From positions 1 to 37,908 of the forward strand of contig DASVOE010000024.1 of assembly GCA_036383515.1 (NCBI GenBank): a DNA stretch of 37,908 nt. The letters run 5' to 3'. The translations under genes and the position numbers were made by a program. The notes beneath the pieces were generated by a model. The model was given only the letters and a program-made list of their open reading frames with translations, was not told the origin of the DNA and searched no databases. This DNA comes from CADEDV01 sp036383515 (lineage in GTDB: Bacteria; Bacteroidota; Bacteroidia; Chitinophagales; Chitinophagaceae). Numbering within the stretch: the first letter of the stretch is position 1; every line of letters starts with the position of its first letter. This document shows, piece by piece, positions 23,486-32,140 of the stretch.

Positions 23486-26400
23486 ATGTCTCTTACATCA
23501 ACCAGTATTAAAAGACCGACACTGATCGTAGTGATATTTACAGTGCTTGGTCTGTTGGGAATAGCCAGCTATTTCTCGATCGGGTATGAGTTGTTACCTA
23601 AAATGTCGAAACAGGTGATAACGATATCCACTGCTTATCCGGGGGCAGCCCCGTCAGAAGTAGAAAATTCAGTTACCAAAAAAGTGGAAGACGCCATTTC
23701 TTCACTTGAAAAATTAGATAATATTAAATCACAATCACTGGAAGGTAATTCAAAAGTGATCGTGGAATTCAAATCCGATGTTGATATTAACCAGGCCATG
23801 CAGGATGCGCAGCGAAAAGTGAATGGCATTGCAGCCGATCTGCCCGAAGATGCAAAAGATCCTGAAATTTCAAAGTTCTCTGTAGATGAAGCACCGATCA
23901 TGAAAATGTCTGTATCGTCTAAAACTGATAACAGGCAATTATACGAGATCGTTGAGCAGCGGATCGTACCGTTATTATCAAAACTCGCCGGTGTGGCCAA
24001 CGTGGGCATGATGGGTGGTGAAGAAAGACAGATTCGTGTGAATATTGACAGGACAAAGATCGAAGCATTTGGTTTGGATGCACAGCAGGTATTAACAGCC
24101 ATTGAAAGTTCTAATCTCGATTTCCCGGCAGGTTCAGTAAAAAATGAGTCGAGTGAAATAACCATTCGTTTGGCAGGAAAATTCAAAGACACAAAAGATA
24201 TTGAAGAGGTGGTGATCACCAGTCGCGATGGCCGTGCTATTTATCTCAAAGATGTGGCGGTAGTGATTGATGGTATCAAAGAGATTGAAACGATCAGCCG
24301 TTATAATGCTACTACAGCCATCGGGTTATTGATCTATAAGCAAACGGACGCCAATGCCGTGCAGGTGAGTGAACAAGTTAAAGATGAAATTAAAAAATTA
24401 GAAAAGGAATATGAAGCACAGGGACTAAAGTTTGCCATGGCACAGGACTCTTCAGAGTTTACATTGAAGGCAGCAGAAGCGGTGAATCATGATCTTGTGT
24501 TAGCTATCATTCTCGTAGCACTTGTTATGCTGGTGTTTTTACACAGTATGCGTAATGCCATCATCGTGATGGTCGCTATTCCTGCATCGTTGGTGAGTAC
24601 GTATGTCGCTATCTACGCCTTCGGCTTTACGTTCAACCTGATGACCCTGCTGGCGCTTTCACTGGTGATAGGTATCCTGGTGGATGACAGTATCGTGGTG
24701 CTGGAAAATATTCAGCGCCATATGGAAATGGGTAAGGATAAACGAAAGGCTGCACTGGAAGGAAGAGAGGAAATTGGTTTCACAGCGATGTCTATCACCT
24801 TAGTGGATGTGGTGGTGTTTCTTCCCATTGCCATGGTAGATGGTATGATCGCAGATATTTTACGCCAATTCTCTTTAGTAGTGGTGGTATCTACATTGAT
24901 GAGTCTTTTTGTATGTTTTACATTGACTCCGTTACTTGTTTCCCGTTTTGGTAAACTCACCCATCCCAGTAAGAAAAAGATCGGTGGCCGTATCATCCTA
25001 TGGGTAGAAAAAAAGATCAATAAGCTTACTGAAAGTTATTCGGCTATACTAAAATGGAGTTTAGGTCATAAGCGTTGGGTACTGATCACTACCCTGGTTT
25101 TATTAGTTGGATCATTTTCATTGGTAGGCGGTGGCTTCATCGGGAATGAATTTGTGAATATGGGCGACAGGGGCGAAATGGTGGTGAAGGTTGAATTACC
25201 AAAGGACGCTACGATTCAGCAAACAAACCTAAAAACACAGGAAGTAGAACAATACATTTTATCAAAACCTGAAGTGCTGAACGTGTTTTCATCGATGGGA
25301 AAAAGTGATAACCAGTTTGCAGCACAGGGTGAAAGACATCTTGCTGAGATCAGCGTAAAACTGGTGGATAAAAGTGAACGTTCATTCAGTACAGAAAAAT
25401 TCTCAAAGGATATACGGAAGGAACTGGAAGAAAAGATCGGCGGTGCAAAGATCACCACCAGCCAGGTAGATATTATGGGCAGCACCAGCGAAGCACCTAT
25501 TCAACTTGTATTAAATGGAAATAATGTAGATGAGCTATTGCACTTTGCTGATACGGTTTTGGCAAAAATGAAAACCGTGCCGGGCACATCGAGCCAGAAA
25601 ATTTCTATTGAAAATAATAAACCCGAAGTAAGCGTAAAGATTGACAAAGAAAAAATGATGGCGCTGGGACTTCGCATGGACCAGGTAGGAAATGTGATAC
25701 AATTAGCTTTCAGTGGCAACAGTGATTCAAAACTTACACAGGGACAATACGATTATGATATTACGGTGAAGCTGGATGCATTCAACCGGCAATCGGTAAA
25801 CGAGCTGCAGCAATTATCTTTTGTGAATGCAGCAGGAGAAATCATCAGGCTTGACCAGTTCGCCGCCATCGAAAGAACAATAGGGCCTGCCAAACTGGAA
25901 CGTAAAGACAGGATCAGTTCTGTTACCGTTTCCTGCGAAGTAGTAGGTCGTCCACAGGGTACCGTGGGTGAAGAGATAAAGGCATTAGTGGGTAAAGATC
26001 CATTACCGGCTGGTATGACCATCTCGTACGAAGGCAATATGAAACAACAGGCGGAAGCTTTTGGAAGTATGGGTATGGCGTTGATCGCTTCTATCATTTT
26101 TGTTTACCTCATCATGGTAGCATTATACAATTCCTATATCTACCCGTTCGTCGTATTATTTTCTATTCCTGTTGCCATGGTAGGTGCATTGCTTGCACTG
26201 GCATTGACCATGCAGACATTGAACATCTTTTCCATACTCGGTATTATCATGCTGATAGGATTGGTGGCCAAGAATGCGATACTGCTGGTAGATTATACCA
26301 ACCAATTAAAAGAAAAGGGATATAAAACAAAAGAGGCCTTACTCGAAGCAGGCCGCACCAGGCTTCGCCCGATTCTTATGACAACGATCGCTATGGTGAT

Positions 26401-26614
26401 TGGTATGCTGCCTCTCGCATTGGCAAGCGGTGCTGGCGCCGAATGGAAGAATGGTATGGCCCTCGCATTGATCGGTGGATTAACCAGTTCTATGCTGTTA
26501 ACACTTTTAGTGGTGCCGGTCATATATGTCATTATCGACAGGATCAAGGATAAATTTTCAACAAAAAAAAGTGAGGAAGTAACGGAAATAAAATTACTGC
26601 CCGCTACAAATTAA
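23486..26614 (+). CDS. RND efflux transporter, HAE1 (AcrB-like) family
   Basis: A 1042-residue inner-membrane pump with the full RND layout: 12 helices, two large periplasmic loops and internal duplication. The proton-relay pair is visible as Asp400-Asp401 in GILVDDSIVVLEN, and GIIMLIGLVAKNAILLVDYTN is the corresponding segment of the second half, with the relay Lys in VAKNAIL. The pore and docking domains look complete. Sequence style (KRPTLIVVIFTVLGLLGIASYFSI at the start) is HAE1-type, pointing to organic substrates such as drugs, detergents or lipids rather than metal ions, but the substrate cannot be told. It is flanked by its adaptor and by the barrel-protein gene, 28 bp downstream. Confidence 0.95.
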   Translation: MSLTSTSIKRPTLIVVIFTVLGLLGIASYFSIGYELLPKMSKQVITISTAYPGAAPSEVENSVTKKVEDAISSLEKLDNIKSQSLEGNSKVIVEFKSDVDINQAMQDAQRKVNGIAADLPEDAKDPEISKFSVDEAPIMKMSVSSKTDNRQLYEIVEQRIVPLLSKLAGVANVGMMGGEERQIRVNIDRTKIEAFGLDAQQVLTAIESSNLDFPAGSVKNESSEITIRLAGKFKDTKDIEEVVITSRDGRAIYLKDVAVVIDGIKEIETISRYNATTAIGLLIYKQTDANAVQVSEQVKDEIKKLEKEYEAQGLKFAMAQDSSEFTLKAAEAVNHDLVLAIILVALVMLVFLHSMRNAIIVMVAIPASLVSTYVAIYAFGFTFNLMTLLALSLVIGILVDDSIVVLENIQRHMEMGKDKRKAALEGREEIGFTAMSITLVDVVVFLPIAMVDGMIADILRQFSLVVVVSTLMSLFVCFTLTPLLVSRFGKLTHPSKKKIGGRIILWVEKKINKLTESYSAILKWSLGHKRWVLITTLVLLVGSFSLVGGGFIGNEFVNMGDRGEMVVKVELPKDATIQQTNLKTQEVEQYILSKPEVLNVFSSMGKSDNQFAAQGERHLAEISVKLVDKSERSFSTEKFSKDIRKELEEKIGGAKITTSQVDIMGSTSEAPIQLVLNGNNVDELLHFADTVLAKMKTVPGTSSQKISIENNKPEVSVKIDKEKMMALGLRMDQVGNVIQLAFSGNSDSKLTQGQYDYDITVKLDAFNRQSVNELQQLSFVNAAGEIIRLDQFAAIERTIGPAKLERKDRISSVTVSCEVVGRPQGTVGEEIKALVGKDPLPAGMTISYEGNMKQQAEAFGSMGMALIASIIFVYLIMVALYNSYIYPFVVLFSIPVAMVGALLALALTMQTLNIFSILGIIMLIGLVAKNAILLVDYTNQLKEKGYKTKEALLEAGRTRLRPILMTTIAMVIGMLPLALASGAGAEWKNGMALALIGGLTSSMLLTLLVVPVIYVIIDRIKDKFSTKKSEEVTEIKLLPATN

Positions 26615-26642
26615 TTAGTTGTTCAATTTTAAAAAAGAGAAA

Positions 26643-29240
26643 ATGAAAAAGAGAATAGGTGCCGGAGTGGTGAGTATAATAATCGGGTGGGGGGTATCGG
26701 TTGATTCTATTGCGCAACCCATTCCCCAACAGGAACCGGTGACGAAAACGATAAATGTTGCTGCCAATACAGCATATAATAAGATCAGCAAATTTAAGCG
26801 AGTGATGCTGGGGGAACATTACAGGAAAGAATGGGCACAGGCAGTTGATGTTGAAATATTGGATATGGATACGGAAGCCGGTGGATTAACTCCCATTAAA
26901 ATAGGAGGAGGGTTGCAAACACGGTCGCTCCGGTTGAAAGGAGCCAATGGAAAAGAATATGTTTTGCGTTCTGTAAATAAAGATCCATCCAAAGCGATCG
27001 TTGCCGAACTGAGAGGAACATTTGCAGAAGATGTAGTACAGGACCAGATATCATCATCCAATCCATATGCGCCCATGGTGGTAGCATCGCTGGCACAGGC
27101 TGCAGGTATTTTTCATAGCACACCAAAAATGGTATACGTTCCTTCTGCAGTAAGATTAGGCGAATTCGCTACAGGATTTGCAGAAACACTTTGCCTGCTC
27201 GAAGAACGTCCTGATGGAAATGAAGAAAATAATCCGGCAGTTGGATTTTCAAAAAAAGTAATTACTTCCGACAAAATGTTGGAAAAAGTTTTTGCTTACA
27301 ATAATCACCAGGTAGATGAGAAAGCATTTTTAAAAGCAAGACTATTCGATATACTGATTGGTGATTGGGACCGGCACGAAGATCAATGGCAATGGGCTGC
27401 TTTTGAGAAGGAAGATAAAACCGTTTACCTGCCTATTCCACGCGACCGTGACCAGGCCTTTTCTAAGATGGATGGGGTCATTCCACAATTAGCTACGAGA
27501 AAATGGGCGATCCGTAAAATCCAGCACTTTGATTATACGATTCATGATTTATATGGATTGAATTTTAATGGCATCCATCTGGACAAGAGTTTTACAACAA
27601 GGCTGAGTCTTGCTGAGTGGCTTGCTATTGCAGAAGAATTGCAGGACGCTATTACCAACGGGGTGATCGCAACTGCCTTCCGCGAAATGCCGGATGCGAT
27701 CTATAATATTTCCGGGAAAGAAACGGTGGCTATATTAAGAAAGAGAAGAGATGATCTTAAAAAATATGCGGTAGCGTATTACAAATTCTTATCCCGGGAA
27801 GTAAATATAACCGGCAGTAATGATAAAGAAATAGTTGAAGTAAACAGGATCAACGATGATTCTACTGTAGTAATCGTTTATAAATCAGGCAGCGGTACAT
27901 TGAAAAACAAGATCGTTTTTGAAAGGGTTTTTCTTCGTTCAGAAACGAATGAGATACGTCTCTATGGTTTGGGAAGAGATGATGAATTTATAGTTAAAGG
28001 CGAAGCTAAAAAAGGAATACTGCTGCGCATCATTGGTGGTGAAGGTGAAGATCTGTTTATCGATCATTCCAGCATAAAACAAAGCGGTCACCAGACAATA
28101 ATCTATGACGATAAAAAGAATGTTTTTGAAACGGGGAAAGAAACAAAAAAATATATTTCTTCTACCAGTCCTAAGAACGAGTATAACCGGAGGTCGTTTG
28201 CTTTTGATTGGCTGGCACCTACTCAAAACCCGGGCTATAATCCGGATGATGGCCTTTTTATCGGCGCCGGGGTAGCATATAAAAAACAACAATTTGGAAA
28301 AACACCCTATGGTTATATGCAAACGCTGGCTGGTAATTATGCCTTTAGTACCGGTGCCTGGTCGGTATGGTATAAAGGGGTATATAAAGAAGTTGTAGGC
28401 AAAGCAGATCTGCATATCAGTGCAAAATATAATTCACCCAGTTATACCCGCAACTATTATGGATTGGGTAATGAAACTATTAACGATAAAAATGCGGATA
28501 AGAATTATTACAAGGTAAGATTGAGCCAGGTTTCCTTTTCGTCTGCTATGCACAGGCAATTGGGAACGAAGCATACTATTATCGTGGGTAGCGAGTTTCA
28601 ATCCTATAAAGTAGAAAATACGGAGAACAGGTATGTATCAACTGAAAACTCCAAACTGGATTCAGCTGATTTTGGAAGAAAAAAATATGTCCGCACACAA
28701 TTAGGTTACCAGTTTAATACTGTTGACAATGTACTGTATCCAAGAAAAGGTGTAAAGTTTATCGCAAACGCCGCTTATACCAGGAATATAAAAGAATCAG
28801 AAAAAGATTTTGTCCAGCTTACTTCAGAAGTATCCTTCTATACATCGAAAGGAAGATTTACACTGGCGACCCGCACAGGCATCGCTGCTAATCTTAATGA
28901 TGAATATGAATTTTTCCAGGCAAATAGTTTAGGTGGGTTGGAAAATCTCCGTGGATATCACCGGGACAGATTTTCCGGTAAGACAAGCGCTTACCACAAC
29001 ACTGAATTGAGGATGAGTGTTGGCAACCTGAATGCTTACGTGGTAAAAGGCGTATGGGGATTGCTGGCTTTTGCAGATAACGGAAGAGTGTGGATACCTA
29101 AAGAGCATTCTGATACATGGCATCATGGTTATGGTGGAGGACTTTGGTTCCTGCCATTCAACAAGTTGTCACTCACGGCTACCTATGGTGTTTCAAAAGA
29201 AGACAAATTAGTAAGTGTAAAAGCAGGATTTCTTTTTTAA
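26643..29240 (+). CDS. Outer-membrane barrel protein with kinase-fold-like N-terminal domain
   Basis: An 865-residue protein with a signal peptide (cleavage near DSIAQ). The C-terminal half (from about residue 517) is a BamA/TamA-type beta-barrel, with LYPRKGVKF, GLENLRGY and a terminal Phe typical of BAM substrates. POTRA repeats are not evident. The N-terminal half has features of the CotH/Fam20-like kinase fold: a Gly-rich loop (GGGLQTRSLRL, 88-98), EYVLRSV (105-111), a catalytic-loop-like IGDWDRHEDQW (about 239-249) and a metal-site-like PIPRDRDQAF (264-273). I chose ATG 26643; an in-frame TTG eight codons earlier is less likely. It belongs to the efflux operon. The barrel is confident; the kinase-like reading is my inference. 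Confidence 0.82.
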   Translation: MKKRIGAGVVSIIIGWGVSVDSIAQPIPQQEPVTKTINVAANTAYNKISKFKRVMLGEHYRKEWAQAVDVEILDMDTEAGGLTPIKIGGGLQTRSLRLKGANGKEYVLRSVNKDPSKAIVAELRGTFAEDVVQDQISSSNPYAPMVVASLAQAAGIFHSTPKMVYVPSAVRLGEFATGFAETLCLLEERPDGNEENNPAVGFSKKVITSDKMLEKVFAYNNHQVDEKAFLKARLFDILIGDWDRHEDQWQWAAFEKEDKTVYLPIPRDRDQAFSKMDGVIPQLATRKWAIRKIQHFDYTIHDLYGLNFNGIHLDKSFTTRLSLAEWLAIAEELQDAITNGVIATAFREMPDAIYNISGKETVAILRKRRDDLKKYAVAYYKFLSREVNITGSNDKEIVEVNRINDDSTVVIVYKSGSGTLKNKIVFERVFLRSETNEIRLYGLGRDDEFIVKGEAKKGILLRIIGGEGEDLFIDHSSIKQSGHQTIIYDDKKNVFETGKETKKYISSTSPKNEYNRRSFAFDWLAPTQNPGYNPDDGLFIGAGVAYKKQQFGKTPYGYMQTLAGNYAFSTGAWSVWYKGVYKEVVGKADLHISAKYNSPSYTRNYYGLGNETINDKNADKNYYKVRLSQVSFSSAMHRQLGTKHTIIVGSEFQSYKVENTENRYVSTENSKLDSADFGRKKYVRTQLGYQFNTVDNVLYPRKGVKFIANAAYTRNIKESEKDFVQLTSEVSFYTSKGRFTLATRTGIAANLNDEYEFFQANSLGGLENLRGYHRDRFSGKTSAYHNTELRMSVGNLNAYVVKGVWGLLAFADNGRVWIPKEHSDTWHHGYGGGLWFLPFNKLSLTATYGVSKEDKLVSVKAGFLF

Positions 29241-29243
29241 TCA

Positions 29244-29825
29244 ATGAATGGTATGAATATAAGTTGGAAAAAGCTGGAGCATGAATGGCGGAAGCAATTG
29301 CTTTCGTATGCGAAAGGAAATATTCTCGAAGTAGGAATAGGGGAAGGAGGCAATTTTAAATATTATCCATTAGGCACCACCATTACGGCAACAGATATGA
29401 GTGCAAGAATGATTGGTATTGCAAAAAAAGAAGCAGCCGAAAGGGGTGTAAAGACCAATTTTATTGTTTCGCCAATAGATGAATTACAGTTCAATCGAGA
29501 AAGCTTTGATACGATCGTCTCCACTTTTTCTTTATCCTCCTTTGAAAAACCCGAACGGGTGCTGGATCATTTCAATGCCTGGTGCAAACCAGATGGCAGG
29601 ATATTGTTGCTCGAATATGGCTTAAGTAAATATGGACTGATAAACTGGTTGCAACGAAAATGGGCCACTTATCATTACAAAAGAACAGGCAGTCATATAG
29701 ACAGGGATATGCTGTCCATTATTGCCGGGTCAAAACTTTGCATTAAAAAAGTGGAAGTAAAATATGCAGGCGTTGTTTACCTGGTTTGGGCGTCGTTATG
29801 TCCGGCAAAGAAGGGACATAATTAA
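29244..29825 (+). CDS. Class I SAM-dependent methyltransferase
   Basis: A 193-residue small-molecule-type methyltransferase. It has the SAM-binding motif ILEVGIGEGGNFKYY near residue 28, the acidic ribose-binding residue in ATDMSARMI, a motif near FDTIVSTFSLSSFEKP (usual DxVxxxxxLxH pattern, with Ser for the final His), and GRILLLEYG. The layout resembles UbiE/Mettl7-like enzymes acting on small lipophilic substrates. There is no signal peptide, so it is cytoplasmic. The start lies 3 bp after the barrel gene stop, which implies translational coupling, and a strong terminator follows, so it is the last gene of the efflux operon. The substrate is unknown. Confidence 0.88.
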   Translation: MNGMNISWKKLEHEWRKQLLSYAKGNILEVGIGEGGNFKYYPLGTTITATDMSARMIGIAKKEAAERGVKTNFIVSPIDELQFNRESFDTIVSTFSLSSFEKPERVLDHFNAWCKPDGRILLLEYGLSKYGLINWLQRKWATYHYKRTGSHIDRDMLSIIAGSKLCIKKVEVKYAGVVYLVWASLCPAKKGHN

Positions 29826-29857
29826 AAAACTTTTGTGGTTGGTTTGAGGGTTAATGT

Positions 29858-29889
29858 ACAGCGGGTGGCTCCGGCTGCCTGCTGTTTTT
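29858..29889 (+). terminator. Intrinsic terminator closing the efflux operon
   Basis: A 12-bp GC-rich stem with three G-U pairs (ACAGCGGGTGGC / GCTGCCTGCTGT), a UCCG-type tetraloop and a T5 tract. It follows the methyltransferase stop by 32 bp. Confidence 0.85.
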
Positions 29890-29912
29890 AAAAGTTCAAA
29901 AAATAAAAACGT

Positions 29913-30218
29913 ATGAAAAGTAAACGAAAATATATCACATCACAGATTTGTCTGGCTTGTCAATCCAAGCCGGTTGGTAAAAAAAAGGATATCCATATAG
30001 AGTTGGAAGAAACAATTAAAGAACGTAAAGGGATATTGGAGCAGTGGGAGCGTTTATACCCATCGTCCTATTCTTATTTCGTCGAAACAAATAAAGACAT
30101 CCATACGGAACTGGAGCAAACTATTGCTCAGCATAAAAGAACGAAACAGCAGTGGAGTAATTTCTTTTCACAAAAGCAAGATCGTATAGTTATTGTGCCT
30201 GGTAAAAAAGCTGCTTAA
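29913..30218 (+). CDS. Small protein with a duplicated 36-residue unit
   Basis: A 101-residue cytoplasmic-looking protein that I do not recognise. It has a short basic N-terminus with a single CxxC (Cys13, Cys16), then two copies of a helical unit with period 36: KDIHIELEETI at residues 25-35 and KDIHTELEQTI at 61-71, each followed about ten residues later by QW (44-45 and 80-81). The last residues are a basic tail. The repeat suggests a helical hairpin or coiled coil. The lone CxxC is too little to call a zinc site unless the protein dimerises. It sits directly after the terminator of the efflux operon. Confidence 0.6.
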   Translation: MKSKRKYITSQICLACQSKPVGKKKDIHIELEETIKERKGILEQWERLYPSSYSYFVETNKDIHTELEQTIAQHKRTKQQWSNFFSQKQDRIVIVPGKKAA

Positions 30219-30269
30219 CACAAGGCTGCATGTTTTTATAATCATTTAAAATAACTAAACTAAAAATAT

Positions 30270-30527
30270 ATGAGTGTTTTTATTATAATTCCGCTGACGG
30301 TGGCATCATTGATCTTCCCGCTTATGATCGGGTGTCTGGCAAAGCGTTTTGGGCGGAGTTTTAAGTTCTGGTTCTGGGTATCCTTCCTGCTGCCTTTTAT
30401 ATCTCTTCTTATTCTTTTATGTCTTCCTGAAAAGGAAGAAAAAATAGCAGGGTCAAACGATAAGAAGGTATTGCCAGATCGGGAATATGAATCAGAGAGG
30501 ATCAACCCCTCAATGCTTCCATCATGA
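30270..30527 (+). CDS. Small membrane protein upstream of the cyclase gene
   Basis: An 85-residue protein with two hydrophobic helices (about residues 3-23 and 33-52) separated by a basic turn (AKRFGRSFK), and a charged C-terminal tail. I do not recognise the family. Its stop overlaps the start of the cyclase gene (ATGA), so the two are almost certainly translated together, and the small protein may be a partner or regulator of the membrane-bound cyclase. The start ATG follows an AT-rich leader. Confidence that it is a real gene comes mainly from that overlap. Confidence 0.68.
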   Translation: MSVFIIIPLTVASLIFPLMIGCLAKRFGRSFKFWFWVSFLLPFISLLILLCLPEKEEKIAGSNDKKVLPDREYESERINPSMLPS

Positions 30528-31771
30528 AATCTGTGTTTCAAAACAAATTCGAGCATGAACTTTTGATCAGCGAAAGAAGGAGGATCATTATTCTTATCAT
30601 TATTTTCGTAGCCGCCATTGCATTGCGTTTAATCAACCGGCTCTTATTCCAGGCGGATGAAGATATAGTAAGGATAGAATCGTTTTCAACGGTATGGCTT
30701 TTCCCATTGACCATATTAGTGTTTGAATCACTCTCCCTTTTTTATATTAATGGCCGGATAAAGACAAAACGTAACAAGCATCCGTTACCACTTCAGTTTA
30801 TCAACGCCGGTTTTGAAATTTGCCTGCCTTCACTGATCATTTTCTATGTAGCGAAAGAATACCCGTTTTATAACGTATTGCAATCACCCGCTGTGTTTGT
30901 CTATTTTATTTTTATTATTCTTTCCACCTTACGGTTGAATTTTTCGCTATCAGTCTTTTGTGGGGCATTGGCGAGCCTGTCGTATGCGGTATTCAGCATT
31001 TTCTTATATGACCGGTTTAAAACAAATGATGCAGCTCCTGCTATTATACTTTTCATGTCCGGTGTTGCTGCGGGTCTTGTTGCCAAACAGATCAAACAGG
31101 GCATCAATAATTCATTACAGGAGGCAGAGAAAAGACACCGGGTGGAAAATCTTTTTGGTCAGCAAATATCTGCAGCGGTAGCAGAGAAAATGCTGGAAAA
31201 TAACGGGAGATTTGAAAGCAAGCGGATGCAGGTAGCGGTCATGTTCATTGATATCCGCAACTTTACCCATTTTGCTACGGGCAAAAGCCCTGAAGAGGTC
31301 GTTCAGTATCAAAATATGTTTCTCAGTATCGTTATTGATACTGTAACAAAACATGATGGCATAGTGAACCAGATATTGGGTGATGGATGCATGGTAACTT
31401 TTGGAGCACCTATACCGTTACACAACCCTTCACAAAAAGCAGTGAATGCAGCAATAGATGTGCTGGCGCAACTGGAGACAGCCATACAAAAAGGAATGAT
31501 AAGACCTACAAGGATTGGAATTGGTATTCATACCGGCGAAGCGGTAACTGGTAATATTGGAACAGCTACCCGTCAGCAGTATTCGATTACCGGAAGTGTA
31601 GTGATAATGGCCTCACGGATAGAACAGCTCAATAAAGAATTTCATTCGCAGATACTTATATCTGAAGATGTGTATGATTCCATCGGTAGTATCGATGCAC
31701 CGATAGAACTATACAAAGATATACCGTTGAAAGGGTTTGAGAAAAATGTCAGCTTATACAAAGTAGCCTGA
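30524..31771 (+). CDS. Membrane-bound class III adenylate/guanylate cyclase-like protein
   Basis: A 415-residue protein: about six N-terminal membrane helices (to about residue 192), a short signalling helix (QQISAAVAEKMLENN), then a class III cyclase domain. Metal-binding Asp243 (FIDIRNF) and Asp287 (LGDGC) are present, and the transition-state Arg is Arg365. However, the substrate-selecting Lys is Gln283 (NQILGDG), the partner Asp is Ser358 (ITGSVV), and the usual Asn is Ile361. It may make cGMP or another product, bind a nucleotide only, or work as half of a heterodimer. It overlaps a small membrane protein gene by 4 bp. Confidence 0.87.
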   Translation: MKSVFQNKFEHELLISERRRIIILIIIFVAAIALRLINRLLFQADEDIVRIESFSTVWLFPLTILVFESLSLFYINGRIKTKRNKHPLPLQFINAGFEICLPSLIIFYVAKEYPFYNVLQSPAVFVYFIFIILSTLRLNFSLSVFCGALASLSYAVFSIFLYDRFKTNDAAPAIILFMSGVAAGLVAKQIKQGINNSLQEAEKRHRVENLFGQQISAAVAEKMLENNGRFESKRMQVAVMFIDIRNFTHFATGKSPEEVVQYQNMFLSIVIDTVTKHDGIVNQILGDGCMVTFGAPIPLHNPSQKAVNAAIDVLAQLETAIQKGMIRPTRIGIGIHTGEAVTGNIGTATRQQYSITGSVVIMASRIEQLNKEFHSQILISEDVYDSIGSIDAPIELYKDIPLKGFEKNVSLYKVA

Positions 31772-32140
31772 TGAAGATGCTTGCCATCGATAAGAAATCC
31801 AGAACGCTGAATAGTATAGTTCATGCTTCCTCATAGGTACTCCATCCACTCAACAAGCACCAAACGTCCCGAAGGGACGTATCATGATAGATGGCTTTTT
31901 ACCCAACAGTCGTCCCGATGGGACGAAACAACAATAGCAACATATCAGTTCAACGTGTAATTCCCTTGCTATCAAACTTACAGTTTTCTTCTCCTTTGGT
32001 GATGTTAATAAGAATTACAGAACCCTGAACAGAGCATCAATTCCGTATGTAGGAAGAATATTCAAAGAACATAACATGCAGTAAATAAAATAATTTAAAA
32101 CAAGCGCAACGTTAGCATTATCGCTGTTGTCAACCCAGCC
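31772..32140. other. Gene-free spacer carrying two REP-like palindromes
   Basis: No supportable ORF fills this 369-bp stretch. It contains two short GTCCC-GGGAC palindromes in its middle (listed separately), followed by AT-rich sequence up to the LVIVD lipoprotein gene. The promoter for that gene should lie in the last about 100 bases, but I could not pick a clear -7 box. Confidence 0.6.
31864..31926. repeat. Pair of REP-like palindromes
   Basis: ACGTCCC-GAA-GGGACGT (31864-31880) and TCGTCCC-GAT-GGGACGA (31910-31926): two 7-bp stems with 3-nt loops sharing the core CGTCCCGA-GGGACG, 29 bp apart. Such twin palindromes in a spacer are typical of REP elements in Bacteroidota. No RAYT transposase gene is in the window. 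Confidence 0.7.

Noticed and set aside
23635..24219. Antisense ORF of 194 codons inside the RND pump gene
   Set aside because: Opposite-frame shadow of a strongly conserved gene; Ser/Thr-rich composition with no motif.
27939..28415. Antisense ORF of 158 codons inside the barrel gene
   Set aside because: Shadow of the barrel-protein coding region; no start context, signal or family resemblance.
31772..32140. CRISPR-like repeat array
   Set aside because: Only two short palindromes with one spacer and no cas genes in the window; REP-like explanation fits better.
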